Part shown: one piece after another, positions 1-10,829 of the stretch
Layout of the letters: each line of letters starts with the position of its first letter
How positions within the stretch are numbered: position 1 is the stretch's first letter
Source: Rhipicephalus microplus
Lineage: Eukaryota > Arthropoda > Arachnida > Ixodida > Ixodidae
DNA: 64,000 nucleotides
Reading direction: 5' to 3'
NCBI RefSeq assembly: GCF_043290135.1
Contig: NC_134709.1
Coordinates: 71,596,956 to 71,660,955, forward strand
Program-made: the position numbers and the translations under genes
The notes under the pieces: model-generated
The model's input: the letters and a program-made list of their open reading frames with translations, nothing else
Database searches by the model: none
Told to the model about the DNA's origin: nothing

Positions 1-214
1 AATAGCCTACGCATTGGGCTGTCTTGTTTCTAGCTTTGTCATATGGTGACGCAGTATTATTGATTCAGATTGCAAATGTATAGGCTATATTACTGGCAAG
101 GAAAAGAAAAAGAAGACTGAAAACATATATGTGTCATGTGTTTTTGTGTTCTTTTGTTTGTTGCAGCCCACATGGTGTAATGTTCGCGCACATGTTCGCG
201 CAGTTATCTTTCAA

Positions 215-1130
215 TGCGATCCTGTGTTTTTTTTGTGAGCACACAAGACGGCCAAATATCGTCTCATTACAGCATTTCCCGGGGCGGCGTTTTGTGCTGT
301 TCAATCTTTCACTAACAGCACTTACCAAGCAGCTGCCATGCACAGTTAGACTATCGATGTACGCTGATGATCTCTTTGTTTAGACATCCACCATAGCATG
401 CGTGCAGTTACGAGCGAGAATTGAAAGAGCTGCCGCTCGCACAGCCCGTCACCTACGAATTCGAGGCTTGGAAATTCCTTCCGTAAAATAGGCCTTTGTG
501 GCCTTCACGCGCAAAGCATTGAATAATTACGGCATAAATAAAATAATGGGCAAAGTGTACGTACATTCGATCATACAATATACTGGTTGTCGACAGGGAT
601 TTATCAACGAGTCTTCATGTATGGTACCTCAACATTAGTTTATTTATTTATTTATTTCGATATTGTATAGGCCCGGAGGGCATTGAATAGGAGAGAGGGG
701 GGTTGTAAGCAATAAAACACAAACACATTTCAGGCGTGCAGCAATCGGCTATCGCCATTTAGTTAATTTCTGCGCAGGGAAGATTTGGGGAATGTCAGTC
801 AGTGCAGTGCTGCACCTGTACACGGTACTGTTTTTCGGCTTCCTGTGGTACATTTGCCCACATTAACCAACGTAAGCAAAACGAGCCTGCAAATATAAGT
901 GTTCAGGCCCGAGCGCTCCGAATTTTCTTAGGCCTGCCTGTTAGCGCATCTACGGTGGCTTCTATTAGCCCCAAGATGTTGGAGTGGCACCGCCTAATGG
1001 GAGACTTGCATTACGGCAGGGCAGGGACTCTTCGAATCTTGCTGTGGCGCCTTAATTTACCTAACACGTGCTCGCTTCGAACGCCATAACGCTGCCAGCC
1101 TTCGCATATTGCTTGTCTCACGCTTAAAAT
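215..1130 (+). mobile_element. Decayed I-type LINE fragment (RT palm to post-RT region)
   Basis: Conceptual translation on the plus strand follows the I-type LINE at 61.98-63.2 kb piece by piece. About 218-300 matches the stretch before RT motif B. Bases 303-383 give LFNLSLTAL and the catalytic box YADD. Bases 390-520 give RARIERAA and FVAFTRKA. Bases 761-850 give FCAGKIWGMSVSAVLHLY, and 900-1060 gives QARALRIFLGLP. Stops and frameshifts break it throughout, so it is a dead relic. The ATG that opens the frame at 129 is fortuitous. A minus-strand CR1-like 3' tail (634-720) interrupts the alignment. Confidence 0.75.
634..722 (-). mobile_element. CR1-like LINE 3' tail, minus strand
   Basis: Read on the minus strand, the sequence ends in GCCCTCCGGGCC...ATCGAAATAAATAAATAAAT. 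This resembles the end of the CR1 element at 21.12-21.18 kb (...CTTCAGTGG...TTGAATAAATAAATAAAT). It lies inside the older I-type relic, whose alignment resumes on both sides. Only the tail is present, as expected of a severely 5'-truncated retrotransposition. The 5' boundary is approximate. Confidence 0.55.
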
Positions 1131-2743
1131 AAATGACGGAAGCAGCATCGATGATGTTCCTCATAAAACAATGAAAAACTAAAAAAAATTTAGTAGAATC
1201 GCCAACGGTGCCGGCGCTCCAGCGGGGCACGGACTTTGATGATGTTTTTTATGGTTTAGCACTGCTTACTTTGAAGATGGGTTCGATTCTCGACGATGGT
1301 AGCCGCACTCCAACGGGGGTGAAAAGCAAGACAATGCATGCGCAGCAGGTTAAAAATGCAAGGTGACCACAATATTACTCTGCAGCGTGCCTCACAATCA
1401 TGTCGCGCTTCTGAAACGTATACGACAGCGTACTTCCGTTTCAGGTTGTGTTGTTCACGGGCGATTCCTTCAAAAAGATGTGATTGTTTCGCCTCCACAA
1501 TTGGTATCTGTATTGGACGCATCGAAGCAACTGCTGGCCGAGTTTTTTTTTTCTGTGTACGCGTGTGGTAGTATCGAGTGTCACAATATATCTCGAGTGC
1601 GATCGCCCGACAATACCATCACCACTGTTGTGTTAGATTTTACATTTTCGTACCTTTTCGTTCACTTTGTTGTTATGCACATCTATATCACAATTGATAC
1701 AATACTCTTAAAACGGTACGGTTAACCTTGCACATAACGTTATCGGCTTACTTGTCTTGTTGTTTTCACTAAGGCTGAGTTGAACAAAAAAAACTAGCCT
1801 TTTGAGTTATCTTCTTTATTGATTAAATTTAAAACCAACATAATTATTTAAACCAACGAAATGGGCAATTCATCATCTCACTCTGTGTGTTCAGCTCACA
1901 TTTGGTATTACATCGATCGACATCTGTTTCAAAGAACACATTGCGAAGAGCTATAGACACGTGCGTTGAAAATAAACATGTACAGTACAGCGTGCTGTTT
2001 TCATCACACTCTGACCTTTGTGCCAAAGAAATAATCTAGCATGACTGTTGATCAGATCATGAATGACTTTAACTGCTTTTCATTACTATCTAGGCTACAA
2101 CTGCTTGAAACAAATATAAGAAACACTTGAGAATGTACATGCCACATCGCTAACCTTTATTTCCATCCCCACTGTACACTGTCATATGATTTCTGTATTT
2201 ACTTGTGTCATTTGGGATGAATCGTTCGAGGTAAAGGGAGCATCGAAGCATGTCTGCACAGATTGTAGTAATGTTTGCCTTTATGCTGCCTCACGCTGTG
2301 CACTTTTGGTTATGTCAAGTTGAATAGGTGTGTGCCTGCCCACTGAGCTGTGTTTGAGTCATAATATTGCACTACCCTAATGATCTCCCTTGACATTCCT
2401 AGTTTGGAGGGTTAAGAATCCAGCACAGGTAAAGGAAAAGAATGGCGAATTGAGAAAAATGTAAAAAACTGGAATAGATATATAGAAGTGACAGGTATTT
2501 TTAGCACAAATGTCACTAAGCTGCAATTTAGAAACAAACTTACAAGCGAAAACCTCCTTCAGGTCAAAACGGCAATGTTCGTTTCCGAAGGGGGAAAGGG
2601 GGGGGGGTAGTTCGGACTTCGTGCGGGGGCGCGCGCATGAGGCCCTGCCACAGCAGGTGGCCGAGCCCTGGTTTGTGGCACTCTCACTTGGTGCTTGCAC
2701 TGCGCACTTCATTGGAGCGGCCCGCGGCGCTGCTGTAAAGGAG
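1131..2743. other. No gene recognised
   Basis: The short reading frames here have no recognisable domain. The one interpretable patch is a possible SINE relic at 1255-1345. A G-rich stretch lies at 2590-2606. Confidence 0.5.
1255..1350 (+). repeat. Possible decayed tRNA-derived SINE head
   Basis: GGGTTCGATTCTCGAC at about 1277 resembles a degraded pol III B box (GGTTCGANTCC). It is followed by GGTAGCCGCACTCCAACGGG, which parallels the GGCTGCATTTCCGATGGAGG stretch of the intact SINE at 47 kb. There is no clear 3' end. This is a weak call. Confidence 0.35.
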
Positions 2744-2968
2744 TAAAGTAGACTTTAAGCGGGTAGAATTGACTAGAAGGAGGTTATCTGACTGGTGGTT
2801 AAAGTCAAGGCATGAGTGAAAATTAAACCCTTCAGTGCAAAGTACGCATCCTCAACCTCACTGTTTAGAGGGAAAAAATAAATCTAGTTTTTGGTTCATC
2901 AAGTATTACGGCTTGGTGGCACTAGCCACCGCCCGGTCTAAAGGGTACAGCCCTATCCATTCATCCTA
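2744..2968 (+). mobile_element. Esterase-type LINE, 3' end fragment (copy 1)
   Basis: These 225 bases align with the 3' end of the larger copy at about 6668-6890. Both share the last codons of the ORF, the TAAATCTAGT and GGTTCATCAAGTA stretches, and the terminal CTAAAGGGTACAGCC. The fragment ends in a short TATCCATTCATCC tail and is followed directly by the truncated start of copy 2, giving a head-to-tail pair. Confidence 0.8.
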
Positions 2969-2984
2969 GCTGCTGGAAGCAGTC

Positions 2985-3617
2985 ATGAGGCAAGCGAGCG
3001 CAAAACTCAAAACTACAGCTGATAGACGAAACCTCGTGATAATTTCAGGCGGTTTAAACGATGTCTTAAATGAAGATAAAGCAGGACTAACAACCACACT
3101 GGCGAATGGCGTCGATGACATGCGCGCCACTTCTCCTCAGGTACAGGTAGCGATATGCACGATACCGGAGGTACCGGTGCGTGATAGCAACTTGCGAAGA
3201 GCGGTTGTCGACGCAAACCAAGAGATATGGCAGATGAGTCGAGCGAAAGGCTTTGAGGTGGTGGCAATAAACAGAGAGGTGCATAGGTGGGGTGGTTTTC
3301 AACGAGACAGAATTCACTTCGAAGGGCGGCTAGGTCATGAGGTGGGTTGGCGACTTGCAGGACGCGCAGTAGCTTTTTTTGGGGGGCAAGCGGGCCCTTC
3401 GGGGTGCAGGATAGCTAGTAACGAGGAAAACAACCAGGGAGACTCTTTGACAGGTGGTATGGACAGATACGACTCCAAAGTGGCACCAGTATCTAAGATA
3501 GGTAGAGTCCGGGGCAGAAATCGACGTAGCCACGAGCGCCGAGACAATTCAGACATAGGGTATATTAACATGCAGGCTGAAGTGGGAAGAGATAGCAAAA
3601 CAGCTAAGAGAAGATAG
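2985..3617 (+). CDS. LINE-encoded SGNH-hydrolase-like (esterase) domain, truncated
   Basis: A 210-residue frame from an ATG created near the truncation point. It contains VVIS/IISGGLNDVLN, the block III GxND motif that supplies the oxyanion Asn. Later comes RDRIHFEGRLGHEVGW, the block V DxxH that supplies the catalytic Asp and His. The block I GDS serine lies upstream of the truncation and is missing, so the product cannot be a complete hydrolase. In LINE ORF1 proteins these domains are thought to bind membranes or lipids or to assist RNP formation. The frame ends before the endonuclease. It is not a host gene. Confidence 0.7.
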   Translation: MRQASAKLKTTADRRNLVIISGGLNDVLNEDKAGLTTTLANGVDDMRATSPQVQVAICTIPEVPVRDSNLRRAVVDANQEIWQMSRAKGFEVVAINREVHRWGGFQRDRIHFEGRLGHEVGWRLAGRAVAFFGGQAGPSGCRIASNEENNQGDSLTGGMDRYDSKVAPVSKIGRVRGRNRRSHERRDNSDIGYINMQAEVGRDSKTAKRR

Positions 3618-3619
3618 GC

Positions 3620-4376
3620 CGATGGTATACTCTTTTGTAGAAACACATCTCAGGGACATGGAACAACCTCCGAATAGTCCGGACTACGCGTAGGAATATT
3701 GTAATAGAACAGAAGGCAGCAGAAAGGGGGGTGGTATTGGGGCATTCATAAAAGTACAGACTGGCAAAGGGTCAAGCAGGAGTGCAAGGAACGTTTATGG
3801 CTGAAAGGGAAAGTGGCAGGTCAAATGACACTCCTTGATTTCGTGTACTTGTGGACGGGAGCAAAGGCCAGAGAGGAAAACCAGGCAATGGTAGAGTGCA
3901 TATCAAAGGACATTAGGAAGTTAGGAAGAGAGTGCGAGATAATTATACTAGGAGATTTGAATGCGCTTATAGAAGATATAGATGGGTATACCCACCTGAC
4001 AGGCAAAAGGAAAAGGATCATGGATATGTGTGAAAGGCTTGATTTGATCATTTGCAACAGTACCGAGAAGTGTGAAGGGCAAATAACATGGGAGGTAGGA
4101 AGTCTGTAGTCAACGATAGATTATGCACTGATGTCACATAGGATGTATGATAAGCTCAGGAGAATGCACATAGTTGAAGGTGGCTCCAGAAGTCTGGGTA
4201 GTGATCACAAACGTATCAAGCCAAGTTTTGGAAGAGCAGTGAGAGTGGGAAGGAGACAAGATGAGCAACTACAGGAAAATTTTTATCCAGAAAGGCAAAT
4301 TGAAATAGCCACTAAACAAATTGAGAAAGTAATCATGGAGGATAATGAAAGTGTGGACATACACGAATCTAATTAG
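3620..4376 (+). pseudogene. LINE APE-type endonuclease domain (broken)
   Basis: Pieces of an exonuclease-endonuclease-phosphatase domain can be read. VETHLRD (Glu motif) lies at about 3637 and GGGIGAFI at about 3727. Then come IIILGDLNALIED at about 3940 (catalytic Asp and Asn), TIDYALMSHR at about 4114, and GSDHKRIKPSF at about 4200 (the SDH motif). In-frame stops at about 3690 and 4107 and a frame change near 3800 inactivate it. In living elements this domain nicks target DNA for target-primed reverse transcription. Confidence 0.7.
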
Positions 4377-4379
4377 ATT

Positions 4380-5740
4380 GTTTGAGCTAGAGCTTGCTAA
4401 GACGCGTGACAAGTAACCCCAGAAAAGAAGACACAAACCCAAAAGTTGGTGGGATGAGGAAGTTAAGAGAACCATAGCAAAACGTCAGGAAGCCTCTAGG
4501 GAACACATACATGCTAAGCAGCGTGGTGAACCGACAGATGATGTTGAAAGAAAATGGGAAACCTTTCCAAGCAGTAGAAGGGATGCATCTCTTCTGATCA
4601 TTGAAAAGATCAGAAGAAAGGGAGCTCAGTGGCTGGTAGAAGTACATAAGAAAGATAGAAAGGCAGCTGCGAAATTTTGGAACCATCTAAACTTTCCAAG
4701 AAATGAGACGAGCCTAAAGCAGAGGTTTATAACTACAGCCCAAGGTGCTAGGCTAGAAGGGTCGAAGCTATTGAATATATAAGAACAAGGGTGACAGAAA
4801 ATTTTCGACAAAGTGCTTTATGCACAACAATAGACAAGGATGAATCAAGTGACGCAATGGCTTCATTTTAACAACGAGAGTGGGGAAGGGCTGGGAAAAG
4901 GGTTCGTAGTAGTACATCAACAGGCCCAGATGGCATTCCAATTATGCTGATAAAGACATTAGGTCCGAAGTCTAAGCAGGCTTTGAGAGAGGCAGTGAGC
5001 AAAATTATAATCGATGTTGAAGTTCCCGATGGATGGAAACTTAGCAGAATCAGCATGATCGATAAAGGAAAGGGGGACAAAGCTGACAAAAACAACTACC
5101 GTCCTATAACAGTGAGATCAGTGGTCTACAGGCTGACTATGCAGATTATAAAGGAAAGACTGCAGGCATGGATAGAAAATGAGGGGGTGCTGGGGGAACT
5201 GCAGAATGGGTTTCGGAAACACAGGAGGTTGGAAGACAATCTGTTCTCACTGACGCAGTGCATCGAAATATCAGAAAAGGAACACAGGCCCCTGTGGCTA
5301 GCATTTTCGGATATCAAGGGAGCGTACGATAGCGTGGTTCAAGAGGAATTTTGGGGAATACTGGACACAGTAGGCGTAGAAAATGTAGTCACTAATCATT
5401 TAAAGGATATCTATAAAGGTAACAAGGCAATTACAAAGTGGGAAAAACAGGTATCCAAGCCTGCAAAGGTAAAACGGGGGCTTCGGCAGGGGTGTCCCCT
5501 GTCACCCTTATTATTCAAGATGTACCCAGAAGGATTAGAGGCTAAATTAGAGGGAAATAGACTTGGCTTCAACCTCAATTTTGTCAATGAAGGAAAACTC
5601 ATTGATCAGGCACTACCAGCATTGATGTACGCAGATGATGTAGTGCTAATGGCCGACAACAAGGAGGATTTGTAGAGATTGGTGGACATCTGCGAAAACG
5701 AGGGAAATAGATTAGATTTCATAGTCAGTAAAAAAATCAG
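4380..5740 (+). pseudogene. LINE linker and reverse transcriptase (broken)
   Basis: The linker 4450-4860 carries WWDEEVKRTIAKRQEA and AKFWNHLNF and is broken by stops. The RT begins at SGPDGIP (about 4920), and a continuous frame from ATG 4944 runs to 5675. Landmarks are NNYRPITVRSVVYRL (about 5090), motif A SDIKGAYDSV (about 5306, Asp intact), motif B LRQGCPLSPLLF (about 5480) and motif C YADD (5628-5639, intact). The frame stops at 5673, just after NKEDL, where LINE RTs continue. Catalytic residues survive but the protein would be truncated. Confidence 0.8.
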
Positions 5741-5745
5741 CAGTC

Positions 5746-6744
5746 ATGATTTTTATTGACAATGAAGGTAGTGAGCTTAGGATACAGGAGGTCACGCTAG
5801 AGATAACAGATAAATACAAATATTTGGGCGTATGGATAAGCAATGGGGCCGAGTACCTAAGGGAACATGAAATATACGTGACGACTAAAGGTAACAGGAA
5901 TACAGCGGTAATGAAAAACAGGGCACTGTGGAATTACAATAGGTATGATGTGAGAGGAATATGGAAAGGGGTCATAGTTCCTAGGCTGACGTTCGGCTAT
6001 GCGGTCTTGTGCATGAGATTAGAAGTTCAAGCGAGATTAGAAATTAAGCAACGTGGAATAGGTAGGCTTGCTTTAGGAGCTCACGGGAATACACAAAATC
6101 CGGGAGTACAAGGTGATATGGGATAGACATCATTTGAGGGCAGGGAAGCTAGCAGCAAGATAAAATTTGCGAAGCGATTGAGAGAAATGGGGGAGGAGCG
6201 TTGGGCTAGAAAGGTTTTTAGCTACTTGTACATGAATAATATCAATACAAAATGGAGGAAGCAAACCAGGAAAGTGACTGTTAAATACTTAGAAAACAGC
6301 AGGTGGCCAAACCAAAAAGAACTATCGGTTAAGAAGAAAGTGAAGGAAACGGAGACTGACATGTGGAGAATTGGAATGATTAAGAAATACGCACTAGAGA
6401 TCTATCGAACTTTTAATCCAGAAATTGCCAAAGAAAGGATCTATAATAATACTCTGGGTAGTTCTCTACTGTTTAAGGCCAGGACGGGAGTATTGCGAAC
6501 CAAAACATATCGACCCAAGTACGAAGGGGTAGACACGGTATGCAGTGCGTGTGGAGAGGAAAAAGAAACTGTCGTACAGTTGATAATTTTCTGTAAAGGG
6601 CTTCATCCTGTAGTTCAAGATGACGGCGCAGAGTTTTTCAAAGCACTTGGGTTTAGCGACAGGGAGGGCAAAATAGACTTTAAGCGCATAGAATTAACTA
6701 GAAGGAGGTTATTTGATTGGTGGCTAAAGTCAAGGCACGAGTGA
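5746..6744 (+). pseudogene. LINE post-RT and C-terminal cysteine-cluster region (broken)
   Basis: The first frame (5746-6126) contains YKYLGVWISNGAEYL, the usual KYLG thumb motif after the RT palm. The second (6178-6744) ends with CSACGEEKETVVQLIIFCKG, a C-x2-C cluster like the LINE C-terminal zinc knuckle but with Gln where His is usual. Then follow RRRLFDWWLKSRHE and the stop. A stop at 6124 and a frame change near 6150 separate them. The second frame has no real ATG at its start. Confidence 0.65.
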
Positions 6745-6875
6745 AAATTATACGCTTCACTGCAAAGTACTCCACAACCTCACTTTTAAAAGGAAAAAAA
6801 TAAATCTAGTGTTTGGTTCATCAAGTAGTACGGCGTGGTGCTAGCCACCACCCGATCTAAAGGGTACAGCCATAT

Positions 6876-6973
6876 TCATCCATCCATCCATCCATCCATC
6901 CATCCATCCATCCATCCATCCATCCATCCATCCATCCATCCATCCATCCAACCATCCATCCATCCATCCACCG
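6876..6973 (+). repeat. (CATC)n microsatellite, LINE 3' tail
   Basis: About 24 CATC units with one CAACC interruption directly follow the LINE 3' end. They are best read as the element's own tail. Copy 1 carries a shorter version of the same tail, just before copy 2. Confidence 0.9.
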
Positions 6974-7555
6974 TTTCTGAGAGGGGCGAGACCTAATTAA
7001 GCTCGTTGTCTGTCTTTAGCAATTTTCATGTCTGTAACCTCGCGATCAATGATCTGATCGTCGTCAGCGTGCCTCACTGTTGCCGACACGCTCCCTACAT
7101 GAATCATCGGGTTTTAAACGTGTTCAGACACGTTGTGTCCTAACAAGTTGAAGCGCAGGCACGTTCAAGCACTGCGATGTCACGCCAAACGCAACCTAGT
7201 GGAGATAGGCTGATTACATCCTAGATACTACAGTTTAAACGAATATTAACAATCACGCAGGTTAGACCCCTCTGTAGCGTTTCTAGCATCCACGACCGCA
7301 AACAACTCGTGCCACTGCAGAACAGAACGTAACAATGCACGTACTTCGCTTATATTGAACCCGCATGGGCAAAAGAATACGTTTCGTGTCGTCTGCTGAT
7401 CATAGTCGCACCAAACAGCTGTTTTGGCGAACGGTTGCCATCACTTCGCGAACATCACGTCTTACAATCAGCGTGCGCATGCATTCCGCTCGTTGCTAGA
7501 ACGTGGGTTAGTTGGTGACGTGGGTCCATGCCATGGCAAGGCAGTGATGTAAATG
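6974..7555. other. No gene recognised
   Basis: No domain, tRNA or repeat I can name. The minus strand may contain further decayed Ty3/Gypsy pol downstream of the protease relic, but I see no motif that proves it. Confidence 0.4.
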
Positions 7556-7873
7556 CTATGCCCGCAGCAAACGATTGCTCGGGCCTTTCGAATGGCTCTC
7601 TGGGGCTTGGAGCTTCGAGGGGACGCCAAAAAGCTTAATGGCTAAAACCAAAACTCCGGCTACCGAGCCGCACTTGAAGGAAAGTGGGCACCCATCGACG
7701 AGTACCTCGACAAACTTCGCGTTCAGGTGCTCTCCCGCAACTGCACGCCACTCGATGAAGCTGGTCGAGTGTTTCTGTGTGTACTGCCTACTTTCTTTTT
7801 TCTTTCCCGTTCGCGAAATAGTCACTATTGTGGATAAATTTGCAAGACGCTCGGAGAGCCGGACAGTGGGCAC
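7556..7873 (-). pseudogene. Ty3/Gypsy-type aspartic protease relic
   Basis: The minus-strand translation contains FVEVLVDGCPLSFKCGSVAG, then KLFGVPSKLQAPE and GPSNRLLRA. This matches the usual retrotransposon protease layout: a strand ending in V-G-x-P-L-S-F-K, the active-site loop, then PGVPxxLQxPE and GPSNxLL. The loop should read D-T/S-G-A but reads CGSVAG, so the catalytic Asp is gone. It lies downstream of the gag relic on the same strand, in the expected order. The nucleocapsid zinc knuckle between them is not recognisable. Confidence 0.6.
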
Positions 7874-8007
7874 GAGGGTGCGACACGCACCCGCAGATTA
7901 CTGCCGCCATTGCGCTGTCTTATCAGCCGGTGATCCCTTTCCTTTGCGAGTGGTGTCGACACTAAACTACGATGCCTCGGCCAACTCACAAGCTCTGCGC
8001 TCGTTAT

Positions 8008-8586
8008 CTACATCTTCTTGTTGCCAGAGGAAGTAGCTTCTTGCAACGTCATTTTCGGTTTCCAATAGAGCTTGTCCGAAAACTTGCGCTCGAGCAAGCG
8101 CACGAGGAAATGGCCTCGGACGAGTTGCTCTTCTTTGTCGGGTGACGGATAGTTGCAGGACCCGACCATGCACTGTCCTGAACGCAGTGAAAATGCGCCG
8201 ACCGTATCATCTGGTTGCTGCGAATGGAGGTGGAAGCGTGCCAAATCATATAGCTCGTTAGGCTCGTTGAAAAAGTGGTCGGTGAACGCCTTTTTCACGG
8301 CGGTGACGACCTTTATGTCCGCCTCATATTGCGTGGTTGACGCGAGGACAGCCTTGGTTGGCGGCTCCTTAAAGAAGAGCATGGAGTGCACTTGTACCTC
8401 AGTTGGAGTGACGTGAAGTCCGGTAGTGAACAAGAAGTCCTCGAATGGCAGTGACCATGTGGGACAGGATCTGGGGTTGTCGAAGCCCAACGGTGACGGT
8501 GAACGCAGCTGAGCCATGTCTGCTAGAAACGAAGCAGCCCACGAATTTGACGTCCCTGTGGAGCCCTCCACTCCGATAGTCATCAT
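8008..8586 (-). pseudogene. Ty3/Gypsy-type Gag (capsid) relic
   Basis: A 192-residue frame starts at an ATG on the minus strand (8586). It contains FEDFLFTTGLHVTPTEVQVH, then SMLFFKEPPTKAVLAS, VKKAFTDHFF and ELYDLARFHLHSQQPDDTV, then NYPSPDKEEQLVRGHFLVRL and a final DKLYWKPKMTLQEA. This is the retrotransposon capsid pattern (W/F-x3-F...VQVHSLL...ILAS...F..FF...ERARF..R.Q...DEMIRDRIVVG...LSE.L...LTLEKA). It stays open although the rest of the element is degraded. Gag assembles virus-like particles in active elements. No pol is intact here. Confidence 0.65.
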
Positions 8587-8592
8587 GGCCGA

Positions 8593-8830
8593 GCCGCGAC
8601 GTAGGTGGTGGCGGGGCCGTGCCAGAAGGATGAATGCATGGAATCAGCGCACGTGTATCCAGCCCGCTTTTGACATGTCGAGCCCATTCAGGTGAGTAAG
8701 TGACTCGGATAGCCAAGTATCCAGACAGACTAGTGATGCCATGTTTATTCGCACCCCTCATTATAAATATCAGTGGATGCAGCACTGCCACGTGGCAGTG
8801 CAGTTGTACACTAGATCAATAGTGCAGCCA
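8593..8830 (-). mobile_element. Possible LTR or leader of the Ty3/Gypsy relic
   Basis: Upstream of gag on the minus strand there is an AATAAA polyadenylation signal (plus-strand complement 8743-8748) followed by a stretch leading to gag. This fits an R-U5-leader segment. I could not find the TG...CA ends or a matching second LTR, so the boundaries are uncertain. Confidence 0.35.
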
Positions 8831-10358
8831 ACTCGAGGTATTTTCATACGCTGCAATTTCTGCTGGGATAACAGATCAAAAAAAGGCTGAGAATTGTACT
8901 TAAAAGCTAGAACAAGAAAGGCGTAAATTAAATACTGCAAACGTGCCCGTTCTCATGTAATATTAATTGTCTATACAATGTTAACGCCCTAGAATAGTTA
9001 GTTTGATGCGGACAGTAAACTTTGGTAAATATTAGAGGAAAAGAACGATGAAGTGACCAGCATGTGGAGCGTCGGGCGTGTGTTCTCGGACTTGACATTT
9101 CGAACGGCCAGGAATGGACGCGTTTCAACAGGGCTCTGGGCCATGAAGTCGCCCCATTTTCCATCTTTTCAATGACAAGGCTTCAGTTCTTCTACAAACT
9201 TCTGAAGCTGAGCTTATTAAGATGACTAAGCAGTAGCATGTATCTCCCTGAAAAAAATACTGTGAATTAGTAAATATTTTAACCACCACAAATCATTTCA
9301 AATGGAACTACAAAGCCACAGCATCGATTCAGGATAGGACATCATAGTGTGTATTCCACAACAAAAATTTCTCAAATGCGCTTTCAGTTTTGCACCAAAG
9401 TGTTTAGTAGTCACGTATTCAAATCGGATATCACATTTTGTTTAGTATAACGACTGCTATGCGCTGTGTCTCGTGATGTTGTCTCTCACGTACATGTTCT
9501 TGGCTTTGATGTACGCGTTCCAGTCAAAATGGCACCGAGCTGACAAAAACTAAAGGCGTTGGAAAGAAAACAATGTGACCTACTTATCACTGAATTACCC
9601 CATTTCAACCCGTGAGTACTGCACATAATAACCATACCCTTCAATGACATCTAGGCCGAAACCTCTGAACAGCTCTGAACCTTTCAAGTACTAAATTGAC
9701 AAAGAAGGCGAAGAGAAAAGTGATCAACTGGAGCTTATAAGATAAATTCACGGGATTATCAAGTGCGCCCCTGTGGGAAGCTTCAGAGATTTCAACCATC
9801 TGGTGTTATTCAACGTGTAGTAATGATACACAATGCATGGGCTTCGAGAATCACAGCTCCATTAGAATTCGCTGCCATAGCGAGGATCAGACCCGCCACA
9901 TTCGAGTAAGCAGCCCAAAGCTTTTGTTGCTGTACCACCGAGGCGAACAGTGGTACAAGAAAGTACAGGCCGTTCAGTTCATCGCTGTACGATGATGTCG
10001 GCTTCCTCGGTAACGACATCACGATGCCCGAAGTTGTGATTACCAGTCCTTCTTCGGAAGTCTCAAAATGTTCTGCAAATAGAACGAAGGGGTGCCGAGG
10101 TAAGAAGGAAAAGGAATGGACAGAGTTAGGCGCACGAAAGCGTGAAAAAAAGGCTTCAATCGTTTCACTTTTTTATTTTCGTGCGCTCTTCGCCAATCAC
10201 GAGATTGGCTTTCGGCGTAGCCCGAGGCGATGGGCGCGAACGAATGGCACCTTCTCCTTGTCGAAGCCTATACTGCAAAGCAAACGCTGGCTTCGGCACA
10301 CTGCTAGAGCTGTGCACGTCTGCGCAGTTTCAAATTGATGCGTCCTATTCAGGTTTTT
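8831..10358. other. No gene recognised
   Basis: Only short frames. The longest are at 9810-10022 (minus) and 10024-10338 (plus). They show no domain, signal peptide or supported splice structure. Confidence 0.45.
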
Positions 10359-10467
10359 AGATGCGGAGCATCTTATACTCGCGCCTTGTAGTGCGCCGTC
10401 CGCACCGCTTCTCGAACATTCGACAGCTGACGCGCGCGCATGCGCCGTCGCGCCGTCGCCCACTCTT

Positions 10468-10561
10468 CCACCATCTGTGCATCCCTTCCTCCTCTACACA
10501 CCGCGCGCGCTTCACTCCTCCACCATCTGTGCACCCTTCCTCCTCTACACACCGCGTTCGA
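10468..10561. repeat. 52-bp tandem duplication
   Basis: CCACCATCTGTGCA at 10468 recurs at 10520, each followed by CCTTCCTCCTCTACACACCG. The period is 52. The second copy is partial and has a 1-base indel. Confidence 0.85.
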
Positions 10562-10654
10562 CATCTACAATTCTCCTTATTCTCCAGTGGACGCGCATGT
10601 GGCGTCGCGCTTCGAGAACATTCAACAGCTGACAGTGCATGCGCCGTCGTGCTG

Positions 10655-10690
10655 TATATATACTCAAGGTCGGCGCTCGCTCGCTCAGTT
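10655..10690 (+). promoter_or_regulatory. Candidate TATA box and initiator
   Basis: TATATATAC begins at 10655. The arthropod initiator consensus TCAGT lies at 10685-10689, placing its A 32 bases after the first T of the TATA box, which is close to the canonical spacing. The first downstream ATG is at 10743. No clear downstream promoter element was seen. Confidence 0.5.
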
Positions 10691-10829
10691 GCCGCTCATC
10701 GGTTGGTTTGTACGGCGCGTCGACGTTCAAGGTCGCGGTGAAATGAATTCCAACGAATCCACAAACACAATGATCGACGTCCCTTCGACCAGCGCCGCCC
10801 TTTCGCATACGTGTGTACGTGTTCACTCA

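Larger units (their letters stand above)
2969..6973 (+). mobile_element. 5'-truncated esterase/APE/RT LINE (copy 2)
   Basis: A non-LTR retrotransposon about 4 kb long. In order it encodes an SGNH-hydrolase-like domain, an APE-type endonuclease, reverse transcriptase and a C-terminal cysteine cluster, then a 3' UTR ending in a (CATC)n tail from about 6876. The 5' end is lost within the esterase domain: the Ser block of SGNH enzymes is absent. Stops and frameshifts split the endonuclease, linker and post-RT regions, so it is inactive. Esterase-bearing ORFs are known from CR1- and L2-related LINEs, but I cannot place this clade without a tree. Confidence 0.85.
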
